From: Helicobacter sp. MIT 05-5294
GTDB taxonomy: Bacteria; Campylobacterota; Campylobacteria; Campylobacterales; Helicobacteraceae
Direction of reading: 5' to 3'
Length of the DNA stretch: 64,000 nt
Assembly: GCF_000765675.1 (NCBI RefSeq)
Contig: NZ_JRPA02000010.1
Coordinates: forward strand, 1 to 64,000
A program made the translations under genes and the position numbers. The notes under the pieces are model-generated. The model was given only the letters and a program-made list of their open reading frames with translations, did not search any database and was not told the origin of the DNA. Positions 36,025 to 43,919 of the stretch are shown in pieces; positions within the stretch are counted from its first letter, which is position 1; each line of letters begins with the position of its first letter.

Positions 36025-36605
36025 GGGTGGTTTTTGCACTTTTGTGCGCCTTGTGCTTGAATGCGTTTTGGCTAGGTGGAATCCTAGAGGCAAACACAAA
36101 TCAAGAAAAGTTGCATTCAGAAAGCATTAATGCTCCAGAGCTTTTGGGGAGAAAGTCGGATTCTAGTTTGCAAGAATTTGCGTTTGAAACCGGGAAATCC
36201 CCGCTTGATAGTATGAATATGTTGCAATATCTTGGTGTGATTTTGCTCCTTGTTGGGCTTTTGATGTTTTTGTGGATTATCAAGACGCGCCTTAATAACC
36301 CGCAAGTTAAATTAAATAAGGCAAGTGCATTGGGTGCATTGTTTGACAAAAAGAATCCACAAAGTGCTGTGCAAGTGGAATCTATCGTCGCTTTGGGACT
36401 CAATAGTAAGCTTGTCGTGTTTGAAGCTTATGATAAGCGGTATTTGGTGATTATCAGCCCCAATGGTGCGAAATTAGTGGATTCGTATAGTTTAGGAGCA
36501 GAATCCGCTATGAAAGCCCAATCTAATGCAAGAAAGGAATCCCAGCAAAACCAAGAAGCGTTTAAGGAATTATTGGAACAAGAGTTGCCAAGTGAAACAA
36601 AATAG
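36021..36605 (+). CDS. fliO: FliO-like flagellar biosynthesis protein
   Basis: FliO stabilises FliP during assembly of the flagellar export gate. The 194-residue protein has an N-terminal signal-like segment (residues 1-24), a membrane segment at about 73-92, and a C-terminal FliO-type domain with VESIVALGLNSKLVVFEAYDKRYLVIIS. FliO is poorly conserved in sequence; position directly after fliN and the layout support the call. It overlaps the next gene by 14 bp. Confidence 0.78.
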   Translation: MRVVFALLCALCLNAFWLGGILEANTNQEKLHSESINAPELLGRKSDSSLQEFAFETGKSPLDSMNMLQYLGVILLLVGLLMFLWIIKTRLNNPQVKLNKASALGALFDKKNPQSAVQVESIVALGLNSKLVVFEAYDKRYLVIISPNGAKLVDSYSLGAESAMKAQSNARKESQQNQEAFKELLEQELPSETK

Positions 36606-37410
36606 TTTTGTCGCGCTGTTGTTGTCTTTGACAATCCATGCGATTCTGCTTATGCTTGTGTTGTGGGAGTTTCGTTCCGATAAGTTTTACCACCCTCCGC
36701 ATATGGGGCGCAGTGATGGTGAGCGTGTGAGTCTGAAGCATTTTAGATTCTCACAAGGCGGGGAGATAAGCGACAAAGAAAATAGCGGCGCAAATGCTCA
36801 AGGAAGCGTGCGCGAACAAACGCCACCACAAGAGAAATCGGAATCTGCTTTGACGCAAGAAGCCCCAAAAACACAAAAACAATCCCAAAAGCCAAAAACT
36901 CCCACCCCAAAATCCACAAATCAAAAACCCAAATCGCAACCCAAACGTGTCCCACAATCCACACCTAAGAGTGGAAGCGAATCTCTAGTGCAAAGCTTAG
37001 CAAGACCGCCAACAAGTATGCAAAACGCACCACAAACGCCCTCAATCTATGATTTTGGCAAAGATATGTCTAATCAAGATATAAAAGACCTTTATGGTGA
37101 GGAGTTTGGTTCTCTTGATGCGGAACAAAGGAAGTTTATCAAGGATAATTTAAGCGGAATCGGGAGGGTTACGCAAAGATATTTGAAATATCCGCAAATC
37201 GCTGGTAAAATGGGGCAACAAGGGGATAATATCGTGGAGTTTTATCTCCACCCAAATGGCGACATATCCGACCTTAAACTCCTCACGCCTAGCGGATTTA
37301 GGCTGCTAGATGAAAATAGTATGCACACGATTAGAATCGCTTATAAAGACTATCCATATCCGAGCGTCAAAACTAAGATTCGGATACGGGTGATGTATCG
37401 GGTGTATTAG
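36592..37410 (+). CDS. TonB-like energy transducer
   Basis: Carries proton-motive energy from ExbB/ExbD to outer-membrane receptors. From the GTG at 36592 the product has 272 residues: a single membrane anchor (about 5-25), a Pro/Lys/Gln/Ser-rich spacer (about 55-145) and a C-terminal TonB domain (about 180-272) with YLKYPQIAGKMGQQG, FYLHPNGDI and YPYPSV. The GTG is preferred because upstream codons lie inside fliO; an ATG at 36652 would lose the anchor. From memory H. pylori has a tonB-type gene next to fliN, so the link looks conserved. It flanks a glycan island and a scar of it lies at 41129-41230. The receptor at 48288-50240 is a candidate partner. Confidence 0.85.
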   Translation: MKQNSFVALLLSLTIHAILLMLVLWEFRSDKFYHPPHMGRSDGERVSLKHFRFSQGGEISDKENSGANAQGSVREQTPPQEKSESALTQEAPKTQKQSQKPKTPTPKSTNQKPKSQPKRVPQSTPKSGSESLVQSLARPPTSMQNAPQTPSIYDFGKDMSNQDIKDLYGEEFGSLDAEQRKFIKDNLSGIGRVTQRYLKYPQIAGKMGQQGDNIVEFYLHPNGDISDLKLLTPSGFRLLDENSMHTIRIAYKDYPYPSVKTKIRIRVMYRVY

Positions 37411-37430
37411 GATTCTATGCGCATTGTGTC

Positions 37431-37537
37431 TATTGCTGCGAAGCTTTTGTAAAAGGCGATGGTAACCATAATTTTGTATGAATTGGATTCCGCCACTCGT
37501 TATTGCGAAGCCCCCTTGGGGCTGCAGCAATTTATGG
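37431..37537. repeat. Degenerate palindromic repeat units
   Basis: ATTGCTGCGAAGCTTTTG near the left and TTATTGCGAAGCC...GCAGCAATTTATGG at the right are decayed members of the ATTGC/GCAAT family. It marks the left edge of the glycan island. Confidence 0.45.
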
Positions 37538-37557
37538 CTTTAAGTTGTAGCGTAATG

Positions 37558-38784
37558 CTATTTTGTCAAGTCAAACCTGCTGTAAAGCTTAAGAATATAG
37601 TCTTTATCTAGCAGTTTTGGGTCTATTTCTGTGCCAATAGCTTCATCTTGGAAGTCCTCTAATGCAATACGATTCTTTGGTATATAGTTTCTGTGTTTTT
37701 TTACCCATGCGAAATGATGATTGCAAAATTCAGAGCGATAGACCTTGTGGTAGGAGTCATCTATCTTGGCTTCATAGGAATCATAGCCGTTTGCCATAGC
37801 ATCAAGTTGATCTCTAGTTGGCTTCCCTTCTATCACTTGTTGTCTCCATTTTGTGATATTTGTTCCAACAATCCATTCATAATACTTAAAATTATCATCG
37901 TGAAATCTCACAATCTGGTCCCCAGCCCTATGATAAACTCCACATCTATTAAGCCCAAGATAGATTTCAGCTTCTTTAACAAAAATATCCATCCTTGAAA
38001 GGGCTAACATATCGTTTGGGCTCTTGAGGAGGTAAAAACTCTTATAAAGCTTTTTGGCGTCATAAATATGATCCACATCAATCTTGATAAACCATTCTCC
38101 TTTTGGAATAAAAGACAGCACAAAATTGCAATAGTTATAAAATTTATTTTCTAGTTTGGGCGGGTTCTTGATAATCACTTGATAAGGATATTTGACAGGG
38201 ATAAAGCTAGGATAATCTTTGCAAAATTCTAAAATAATCTCCTCACTCCCGTCATCGCAATCATTATAGCCAATCACTCCTCTTTGGATCGCAGGTAATA
38301 TAGAATCTAAACTTGCCCTAAGCGTTCTTGCTTCGTTTTTAACTCTTATAAAACCCCAAGGATTTAACGGAGATTTTGGATTTTGGGAGTTTTTATCAAA
38401 GCTAAAGAATCCCAAATGACGCACACTAGAATCAGCCTTAAGATTATCTTGCCCCCCCCCCTCATTAATTAGAGAATTTAGGCTATAAGCTTGATTGGAT
38501 TCTACAAAATAAGGTTTGGAAAACTTAGAAGCATTAGAGATTCTTAAATCCTCTTGTGTGATAGGAAGATTCTGCGCATTGGCAAAGTTTAGGACGAGGA
38601 AGTCCTCGTTGGAAAAGGCGTTGATAGAATTCACACTATGCTTTGGCAAGTAAGAATCCACCTTATCAAGCGTAATTGTAAAGATACGATTTTCTATTTT
38701 TTGTCGCAATTTTGTGCGCCAAGATTTAATGGGAATAAAAGCGCAAAGAATTTTAGCTAAATATCTTTTTAATTTTTGGTTCAT
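37558..38784 (-). CDS. CgtA-like glycosyltransferase, phase-variable (G10)
   Basis: A 408-residue protein whose residues ~140-330 closely resemble the C. jejuni LOS beta-1,4-N-acetylgalactosaminyltransferase Cgt[43 protein letters not shown] and [19 protein letters not shown], with a DxD at 236-238 for the metal-nucleotide sugar. The first ~140 residues are an extra region without a recognised domain. A G10 tract encodes G109-G111; one base more or less would end the protein within a few to about 35 codons, before the catalytic part. In this sequence it is ON. It overlaps the upstream glycosyltransferase by 4 bp (ATGA). Likely role: LOS outer core. Confidence 0.82.
   Translation of the reverse strand: MNQKLKRYLAKILCAFIPIKSWRTKLRQKIENRIFTITLDKVDSYLPKHSVNSINAFSNEDFLVLNFANAQNLPITQEDLRISNASKFSKPYFVESNQAYSLNSLINEGGGQDNLKADSSVRHLGFFSFDKNSQNPKSPLNPWGFIRVKNEARTLRASLDSILPAIQRGVIGYNDCDDGSEEIILEFCKDYPSFIPVKYPYQVIIKNPPKLENKFYNYCNFVLSFIPKGEWFIKIDVDHIYDAKKLYKSFYLLKSPNDMLALSRMDIFVKEAEIYLGLNRCGVYHRAGDQIVRFHDDNFKYYEWIVGTNITKWRQQVIEGKPTRDQLDAMANGYDSYEAKIDDSYHKVYRSEFCNHHFAWVKKHRNYIPKNRIALEDFQDEAIGTEIDPKLLDKDYILKLYSRFDLTK
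38452..38461 (-). repeat. Intragenic G10 tract (sense strand)
   Basis: Ten C on the plus strand, ten G in the coding strand of the CgtA-like gene, spanning the end of Glu108 and Gly109-111. G9 or G11 shifts the frame to an early stop (G11 reaches TAA in three codons). Confidence 0.9.
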
Positions 38785-39908
38785 TTGGAATCCTTTTGCA
38801 GTGAAATTAGAAAATCATAGACATTTTTGGCAATATTCTTGTAATCCATTTTTTCTTTTGCGATTTGAAAAACCACTTGTTTTTTGGCGATTAATTGTTC
38901 TTTGGGGGTTTGCAGGATTCTCTCTATCGTTTTTGTTATTGCATTAGAATCGTGTGCGCTAAAAAACGCATTGGATTCGTCAAAAAGCCGCAAGTATTCT
39001 GGTAAATCGTTTATCAATGGAATCACGCCATTTCCTGCGTATTCCATAATTTTCATTGGACTTGAGACGCTATAAAGCGGGGTGTTTGGGATAATACCTA
39101 GCCCTATGTCGTAAGTGCTTAAAGTTTCCAACATCTGCAAAAGAGGTAGCGGAGGGTGTAGCACGATTCGTTTGTCTTGGGTTGCGATTTGGGCGATTGC
39201 CTCTACTTCGGGATTTTTGCTTGGGCTAAAAATATCCAATACAAACGCACCTTGTGCTTTAGAGATTGCTTCTATGATTTGTGCTAATTCGCGGTTTTGG
39301 TCTATGGAGCCTGTATAGATGAGTTTGAGAGGCTGGTTTATTTTGGCGGTATTTTGTGTGATTTTAGTGGTATTGAGATTTTCAAAGTCAATGCCGCTTG
39401 GAATACAATGGATTGGAATCTTTAAATCGGGCTGGAAAATCTGCTGGAGTTGTGGCGTCATCGTGAGATAAGCAATACATTTTGCAAGGATTCTATTATG
39501 CAAAAAATATTTGATTTTATATTCTATACTTTTGCGCCATATTGCTTTTTTGTCTCTTTTTGCCTCATAGATTCGGCGGTAGTCGTGCGGAAAAGTCTCC
39601 CAAAAAATGATTTGTTTATGAAAGGGCAAAATTTGTTTTGCGATTCCATAAAAATTGCGCACGATAATGAAATCATAATCCAGCAGATTCCCTCCTAGAT
39701 TCATAAGGTTTTGGATAAACTTCCTGTGCTTAGTAGAATAGGGCAGGATAAAGCGATTCTCCTTAAAGCTTGGGGGGCAGAGTTTGGAATCTTTGGTAAA
39801 ATACGCACAATGCACCTGCGCGTATTCTAAAAGGTATTTTTCAAACACACCTAAAATTGTTACTTCTTGTTCATTGTAGGGTTTATCGGTGATACAGAGA
39901 ATTTTCAT
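38781..39908 (-). CDS. Glycosyltransferase family 4-like
   Basis: A 375-residue GT-B enzyme. The N-terminal half has a KILCITDKP start and an Asp-Tyr-Asp-Phe-Ile-Ile-Val-Arg-Asn stretch. The C-terminal half has [20 protein letters not shown] and the donor-binding region [10 protein letters not shown]...[16 protein letters not shown]. The ATG at 39908 has GGAAAG six bases upstream and overlaps the stop of the upstream gene (ATGA); an ATG five codons earlier is less likely. Second gene of the leftward glycan block. Confidence 0.82.
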   Translation of the reverse strand: MKILCITDKPYNEQEVTILGVFEKYLLEYAQVHCAYFTKDSKLCPPSFKENRFILPYSTKHRKFIQNLMNLGGNLLDYDFIIVRNFYGIAKQILPFHKQIIFWETFPHDYRRIYEAKRDKKAIWRKSIEYKIKYFLHNRILAKCIAYLTMTPQLQQIFQPDLKIPIHCIPSGIDFENLNTTKITQNTAKINQPLKLIYTGSIDQNRELAQIIEAISKAQGAFVLDIFSPSKNPEVEAIAQIATQDKRIVLHPPLPLLQMLETLSTYDIGLGIIPNTPLYSVSSPMKIMEYAGNGVIPLINDLPEYLRLFDESNAFFSAHDSNAITKTIERILQTPKEQLIAKKQVVFQIAKEKMDYKNIAKNVYDFLISLQKDSK

Positions 39909-40969
39909 AATATTTCTTTCCATTGAGTTTTAATATGTTCTTGGGTAAAATTCTTAGATATCCTCTCTCGCGCCTTTCCCCCTAGTCTTTTTCTTAAAAG
40001 CTCATCTTCCATTAAGAGTTGGAGTTTCGTGGCAAATTCTTCTATATTATTATCCGGGATTAGGAATCCACTCTCTCCGTCTTTAAGTATTTCACTTGGA
40101 CCATTTGGCACATCAAAGGCAACAGAGGGTAGCCCATAAGCTCCAGATTCTAAGAGAACCATAGGAAAAGCTTCATAGTGGCTGCTTAGAGCATAAATAC
40201 TAGCTTGAAGGTATTCCTCTTTGATATTTTTAGTAAAGGATTTTAAGAGGATAGAGTTTTCTAACCCTAAAGTATGGATTTTTTGGTAAAGGATTTCTTT
40301 TAATTCCCCATCTCCTACTATATGAAGTTTCCATTCTTTTAAATGGGGGATTTTAGTAACTAAGCACCAAATATCCATTAATCGAAAAATGCCCTTTTCT
40401 TCGGATAATCTTCCCATGAATAAAACAACTTTTTGTGCAGGATTGGTTGTGATTTTAGGAAAGTCCTTTACGAAATTCGGAATAACCTTAATGTTTGAAT
40501 GGAGTTTTGCCCATAGGTGAAGTTGTTTAGAGCTTAGAATAACTAGGGTATCAAAAAGGCGAATTCTAGGTGGCAAAAAAGGAGTCTTGTAAAGATATTT
40601 TTTAAAACCTGTTTCGAAATTCCCGTGATAGAATCGAATATAAGCAGTATTCCTAGCTTTAAAAAATGGGAATAAGAGCTGATGAACAATCACAAAATTT
40701 TGGGAATCTTTAGGTAGGAGCTTATTAAAGCGATAGGAAAATTTCAGTTTGTCTAAAAAGCTTTTGGTGGAAAAGTCCGCATAAAGTTTGCTAAAGTGGA
40801 TAAGAGAGATTTCTGGGGGCATTTCAAAAGCTGGGGATTCTTCTTTGGTGGTGCAGCTAATAATTGTGATTTTATAATCTTTAGCCAATAAATAGCATAG
40901 ATTTGCCACTACCCGATTAATCCCGCCAACACTTGAGATGTCTTTAACTACCATAAAAATATTTTTCAT
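39905..40969 (-). CDS. Glycosyltransferase family 4
   Basis: A 354-residue GT4 enzyme. The N-terminus has the acceptor-side glycine loop DISSVGGINRVVANLC. The C-terminal half has VVLFMGRLSEEKGI and the EX7E motif in EAFPMVLLESGAYGLPSVA (two Glu eight apart) that binds the nucleotide sugar. First gene of the three-gene leftward block, followed by an overlap of 4 bp. Acceptor and sugar are unknown; a surface polysaccharide is likely. Confidence 0.87.
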   Translation of the reverse strand: MKNIFMVVKDISSVGGINRVVANLCYLLAKDYKITIISCTTKEESPAFEMPPEISLIHFSKLYADFSTKSFLDKLKFSYRFNKLLPKDSQNFVIVHQLLFPFFKARNTAYIRFYHGNFETGFKKYLYKTPFLPPRIRLFDTLVILSSKQLHLWAKLHSNIKVIPNFVKDFPKITTNPAQKVVLFMGRLSEEKGIFRLMDIWCLVTKIPHLKEWKLHIVGDGELKEILYQKIHTLGLENSILLKSFTKNIKEEYLQASIYALSSHYEAFPMVLLESGAYGLPSVAFDVPNGPSEILKDGESGFLIPDNNIEEFATKLQLLMEDELLRKRLGGKARERISKNFTQEHIKTQWKEIL

Positions 40970-41128
40970 CTAACTTCTTCCTTGCCAAAAGCTATTATAT
41001 CCATAAAGCCAAGCCTTTTAAAGCTTGTTACTTTATCATATAAACCAATAAAAATTAATTAAATGCTGAAAAGGTTTATTAGATGGGAAAACGAGAGAGT
41101 TATGATGAAAACTTCTATCACTACTCAA

Positions 41129-41230
41129 ACACAAAAATAATCCCAAAGGTCAAAAACTCCCACTCCAATGGTGATATATCCAAGCGTAAAAACTAAGATT
41201 TGGATTTGGGTGATATATCGGATAAGATAG
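41129..41230 (+). pseudogene. tonB scar: three joined fragments of the nearby tonB-like gene
   Basis: Three stretches align, in order and orientation, with the gene at 36592-37410: 41129-41163 with 36871-36907 (spacer), about 41161-41180 with 37248-37269 (HPNGDI region), and about 41173-41230 with 37355-37410 (the 3' end including the TAG). The joints coincide with short repeats in the parent (CCCACCC/CCACCCA and CATATCCGA), so two internal deletions at microhomologies explain the structure. Several point changes show it is not recent. Confidence 0.75.
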
Positions 41231-41312
41231 TGAAGTTTTGTATTGATTTTAATCATAATAATCTGTATAGTTCGCTCCATAATATTTTATTGTATTAAGG
41301 AGAAAAATAAGA

Positions 41313-41357
41313 ATGAAATTGGGTTTGCAATATTTAAGAAGTGGCTTTGGCTTTTAA
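41313..41357 (+). CDS. Possible 14-codon leader ORF
   Basis: ATG to TAA encoding MKLGLQYLRSGFGF, with AAGGAG ten bases upstream, 29 bp before the next gene. It could be a leader peptide or simply the stub of a deleted gene that kept its ribosome-binding site. Low confidence. Confidence 0.25.
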   Translation: MKLGLQYLRSGFGF

Positions 41358-41386
41358 AATAAATAATTTATATAGATAAGGAGAAA

Positions 41387-42349
41387 ATGTTAATGCAAAT
41401 TAAAGTTTCTATTATCATACCGGTTTATAATGCAGAAAAATATCTTATAGAATGTTTGGAGTCTTGTGTTAATCAAACCCTAAAAGAAATCGAAATTATT
41501 GCGATAGATGATTGCTCGACAGATTCGAGTTTAAGTATTTTAAGGCAATATTCTCTAAACAATGAGAAGTTATCAATTATTGCACATACAAACAATATTG
41601 GGGCAGGAGGTGCTAGAAACAATGGAATCCTTGCTGCCAAGGGGGAGTATGTTGCCTTTATGGACCCAGATGATTTTTATTATTCTTCAGATGTTCTGGA
41701 GAGACTTTATACAAAAGCAAAAGAAAATCAAGTAAGTATTTGTGGCGGTTCATTGGTGAGGCTACGAGATGGAGTAATACAATCTCACCACAACGATCCC
41801 TTTTTCTTTAATAAAGAGGCATTATTGAGCTATCAAGATTATCAGTATGAGTATGGATATACTCGTTTTATTTATGTGAGAGATTTTTTGATGCAAAATA
41901 ACATCTTTTTTCCAAATTATAGAAGATATCAGGACCCTCCATTTTTTATTAAGGCTATGGCGATAGCTTCAAAATTTTATGTGATTTGTGGACCTGTTTA
42001 TGTGTATCGTGTGTATCACAAAGATATTGAATGGACAGAAAGCAAGGTTATAGATGTGATTCATGGATTATCTGATTGCTTGAAATTATCTTTGCAATAT
42101 AACTTAGATAATATATATATATATATTGTTAAAGATTGTATTTATTCAAGGCATTTTATAAAAAAAACATTCAGAGCTTTTTCTAGGAATCCAAAAGTTC
42201 AAGATGAGATTCTAAAGATGTTAGACATCATTGAATATTCAGTGATTCATAAGTATAATGTGAAGTTTAAACTCAAACCAAGATTTTTTTATCAAAAAAT
42301 TAAATTCTGTTCTTTTTTGCGCAAAAAGATAAGGTTTGTGCATTTTTAA
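41387..42349 (+). CDS. Glycosyltransferase family 2
   Basis: A 320-residue GT-A enzyme. KVSIIIPVYNAEKYLIECLES opens the nucleotide-binding fold, followed by IDDCSTDSS, GGARNNGILAAKGEY and the metal-binding MDPDDFY. The C-terminal ~120 residues are basic and aromatic. AAGGAG lies very close to the ATG at 41387 and at a better distance (about 10) to the ATG at 41393, so the start may be two codons later. An (AT)8 tract lies in the coding sequence. First gene of the rightward, very AT-rich block. Confidence 0.87.
   Translation: MLMQIKVSIIIPVYNAEKYLIECLESCVNQTLKEIEIIAIDDCSTDSSLSILRQYSLNNEKLSIIAHTNNIGAGGARNNGILAAKGEYVAFMDPDDFYYSSDVLERLYTKAKENQVSICGGSLVRLRDGVIQSHHNDPFFFNKEALLSYQDYQYEYGYTRFIYVRDFLMQNNIFFPNYRRYQDPPFFIKAMAIASKFYVICGPVYVYRVYHKDIEWTESKVIDVIHGLSDCLKLSLQYNLDNIYIYIVKDCIYSRHFIKKTFRAFSRNPKVQDEILKMLDIIEYSVIHKYNVKFKLKPRFFYQKIKFCSFLRKKIRFVHF
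42111..42126 (+). repeat. (AT)8 dinucleotide tract inside the GT2 gene
   Basis: Encodes alternating Ile and Tyr around residue 242 (DNIYIYIVKD). Loss or gain of one unit shifts the frame. Dinucleotide tracts of this kind can phase-vary in Helicobacter; eight units is a modest length. Confidence 0.75.
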
Positions 42350-42365
42350 AAAATAAAGGCAAATC

Positions 42366-43919
42366 ATGAAGAATTTGAGAATTTTCCCTCGTTTCATCAG
42401 AAAAAGGATTTTAAAGAAGCTAGAAGAAAAAGAGAGAGTAAAATTAAACAATCAACTTAACAAATCCATTAAGGATTTTTTAGAGTTTGGCAATGTCGGT
42501 GTTGATGAAAATAATGAATTAATTATAAGTTTAACCTCATATCCCAAGCGAATCCCGTATATTAGCTATACCTTAATCACATTATTACAGCAAGATTTAA
42601 AACCTAAAAAGATTCTTTTGTGGTTAAGTAAGCAAGAGTTTCCAAGATTAGAACAAGATTTACCGAAGGAGGTTTTAGGGCTTAAAAAGTGCGGGTTGGA
42701 AATTAAATGGTGTGATAAGAATTTATATGCCTTTAAAAAGTTAATTCCGGCTTTAAAAGAGTTTCCAGATTCCATATTGGTTAGTGCCGATGATGATGTG
42801 TTATATCCTAGAGATTGGCTTAGCAAACTCTATAATGCTTACAAAGAAAATCCAAATTATATCCATTGTCATAGGGCACATAAGATAACTTTTGATAAAC
42901 ATGGCAATCTTAATCCTTATATACAATGGGAGCATTGCATTGATTCCCATACAACAACCCCCACATTTTTAAACTTTTTAACAGGCGCGGGAGGGGTTAT
43001 ATATCCTAAGAATTGTTTTTACCAAGACATTTTAAAAGAAGATGTTTTTATGAAACTTTGTCCTAAAGCAGATGATATTTGGTTTTGGGCAATGGCGGTT
43101 TTAAATGATGTTAAAATTAATGTTGTTGAGGGGAATATTAGGAGGATTGAAACTAGTTTTATGGATTTTGGTGAAGTTGGACAGCTTTATGATGATAATC
43201 AAAAACAAAATGATATTTTATTAAAGAACATTTTGGACGCCTATCCAAAGTTAAGAGAGCAAATCAGATTTGATTCTAGTGAGTATTGGGAGAGTCGCTA
43301 CAAGAGTTATGTGAATAATTCTACAACGCACGATTTATCTGTGCGGGGGGGGGGGCAATTAATAGGTGCTTCTGGTGCGGGAAGTTATAATAATTTGGCA
43401 GTTTTTAAAGCAGAGATTTTAAATGCGTTTGTGAAGGAGCATAGTGTGCAAAATGTTTTGGAGTTTGGTTGTGGTGATGGTAATCAGCTAAAATTAGCAA
43501 AGTATCCATACTATGTTGGGCTTGATGTATCTAAGACGGCAATAGAATGCAATGTAAAACAATTTGCAAATGATACTACAAAACAATTTTATGTAGTGGG
43601 TGATTATGATTTTAGAGGGAAAGAGGCAGAATTAAGCTTGTCTCTTGATGTGATTTATCATTTGATTCAAGATGAGGTATTTGAAGACTATATGCACAAT
43701 CTTTTTGAGTCTTCTAGCTGCTTTGTTGGCATTTACGCTTCAAACAAAGAAGAACCATATAACTCGCATGTAAAGCATAGGAAATTTAGTGCTTGGATAG
43801 AGCAAAATGCTAAAGAATGGAAGCTTTATCGGTTTATCCCAAACAAGTATCCATTTAACGAGAAGAATCCCAATCACACTTCATTTGCAGATTTTTATTT
43901 TTATAAAAAGGATCAATAG
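42366..43919 (+). CDS. Glycosyltransferase-methyltransferase fusion joined by a G11 tract
   Basis: A 517-residue two-domain protein. Residues ~50-300 form a glycosyltransferase-like domain: LIISLTSYPKRIPYISYTL, LVSADDDVLYPRDWL with a DDD metal motif, and LTGAGGVIYP. After the poly-Gly VRGGGQ at 326-331 comes a class I methyltransferase domain with ASGAGSYNNLAVFKAEI, the SAM site VLEFGCGDGNQLKLA and GLDVSKTAIE. The G11 tract at 43345-43355 links the domains in frame here. With G10 a TAA follows in two codons and with G12 within about eleven, leaving the glycosyltransferase alone. The methyltransferase part resembles phase-variable Campylobacter capsule methyltransferases. The stop directly abuts the next ATG. 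Confidence 0.85.
   Translation: MKNLRIFPRFIRKRILKKLEEKERVKLNNQLNKSIKDFLEFGNVGVDENNELIISLTSYPKRIPYISYTLITLLQQDLKPKKILLWLSKQEFPRLEQDLPKEVLGLKKCGLEIKWCDKNLYAFKKLIPALKEFPDSILVSADDDVLYPRDWLSKLYNAYKENPNYIHCHRAHKITFDKHGNLNPYIQWEHCIDSHTTTPTFLNFLTGAGGVIYPKNCFYQDILKEDVFMKLCPKADDIWFWAMAVLNDVKINVVEGNIRRIETSFMDFGEVGQLYDDNQKQNDILLKNILDAYPKLREQIRFDSSEYWESRYKSYVNNSTTHDLSVRGGGQLIGASGAGSYNNLAVFKAEILNAFVKEHSVQNVLEFGCGDGNQLKLAKYPYYVGLDVSKTAIECNVKQFANDTTKQFYVVGDYDFRGKEAELSLSLDVIYHLIQDEVFEDYMHNLFESSSCFVGIYASNKEEPYNSHVKHRKFSAWIEQNAKEWKLYRFIPNKYPFNEKNPNHTSFADFYFYKKDQ
43345..43355 (+). repeat. Intragenic G11 tract between two enzyme domains
   Basis: GTGC, eleven G, then CAATTAAT. It encodes the end of Arg327 and Gly328-330. 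It is the boundary of the glycosyltransferase and methyltransferase domains. Confidence 0.92.

Larger units (their letters stand above)
40970..41386. other. Divergent gap between the two glycan blocks
   Basis: A 417-bp AT-rich gap that must hold promoters for both blocks. It contains the tonB scar (41129-41230) and a micro-ORF (41313-41357). I see no clear TATAAT for the leftward block. Confidence 0.5.
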
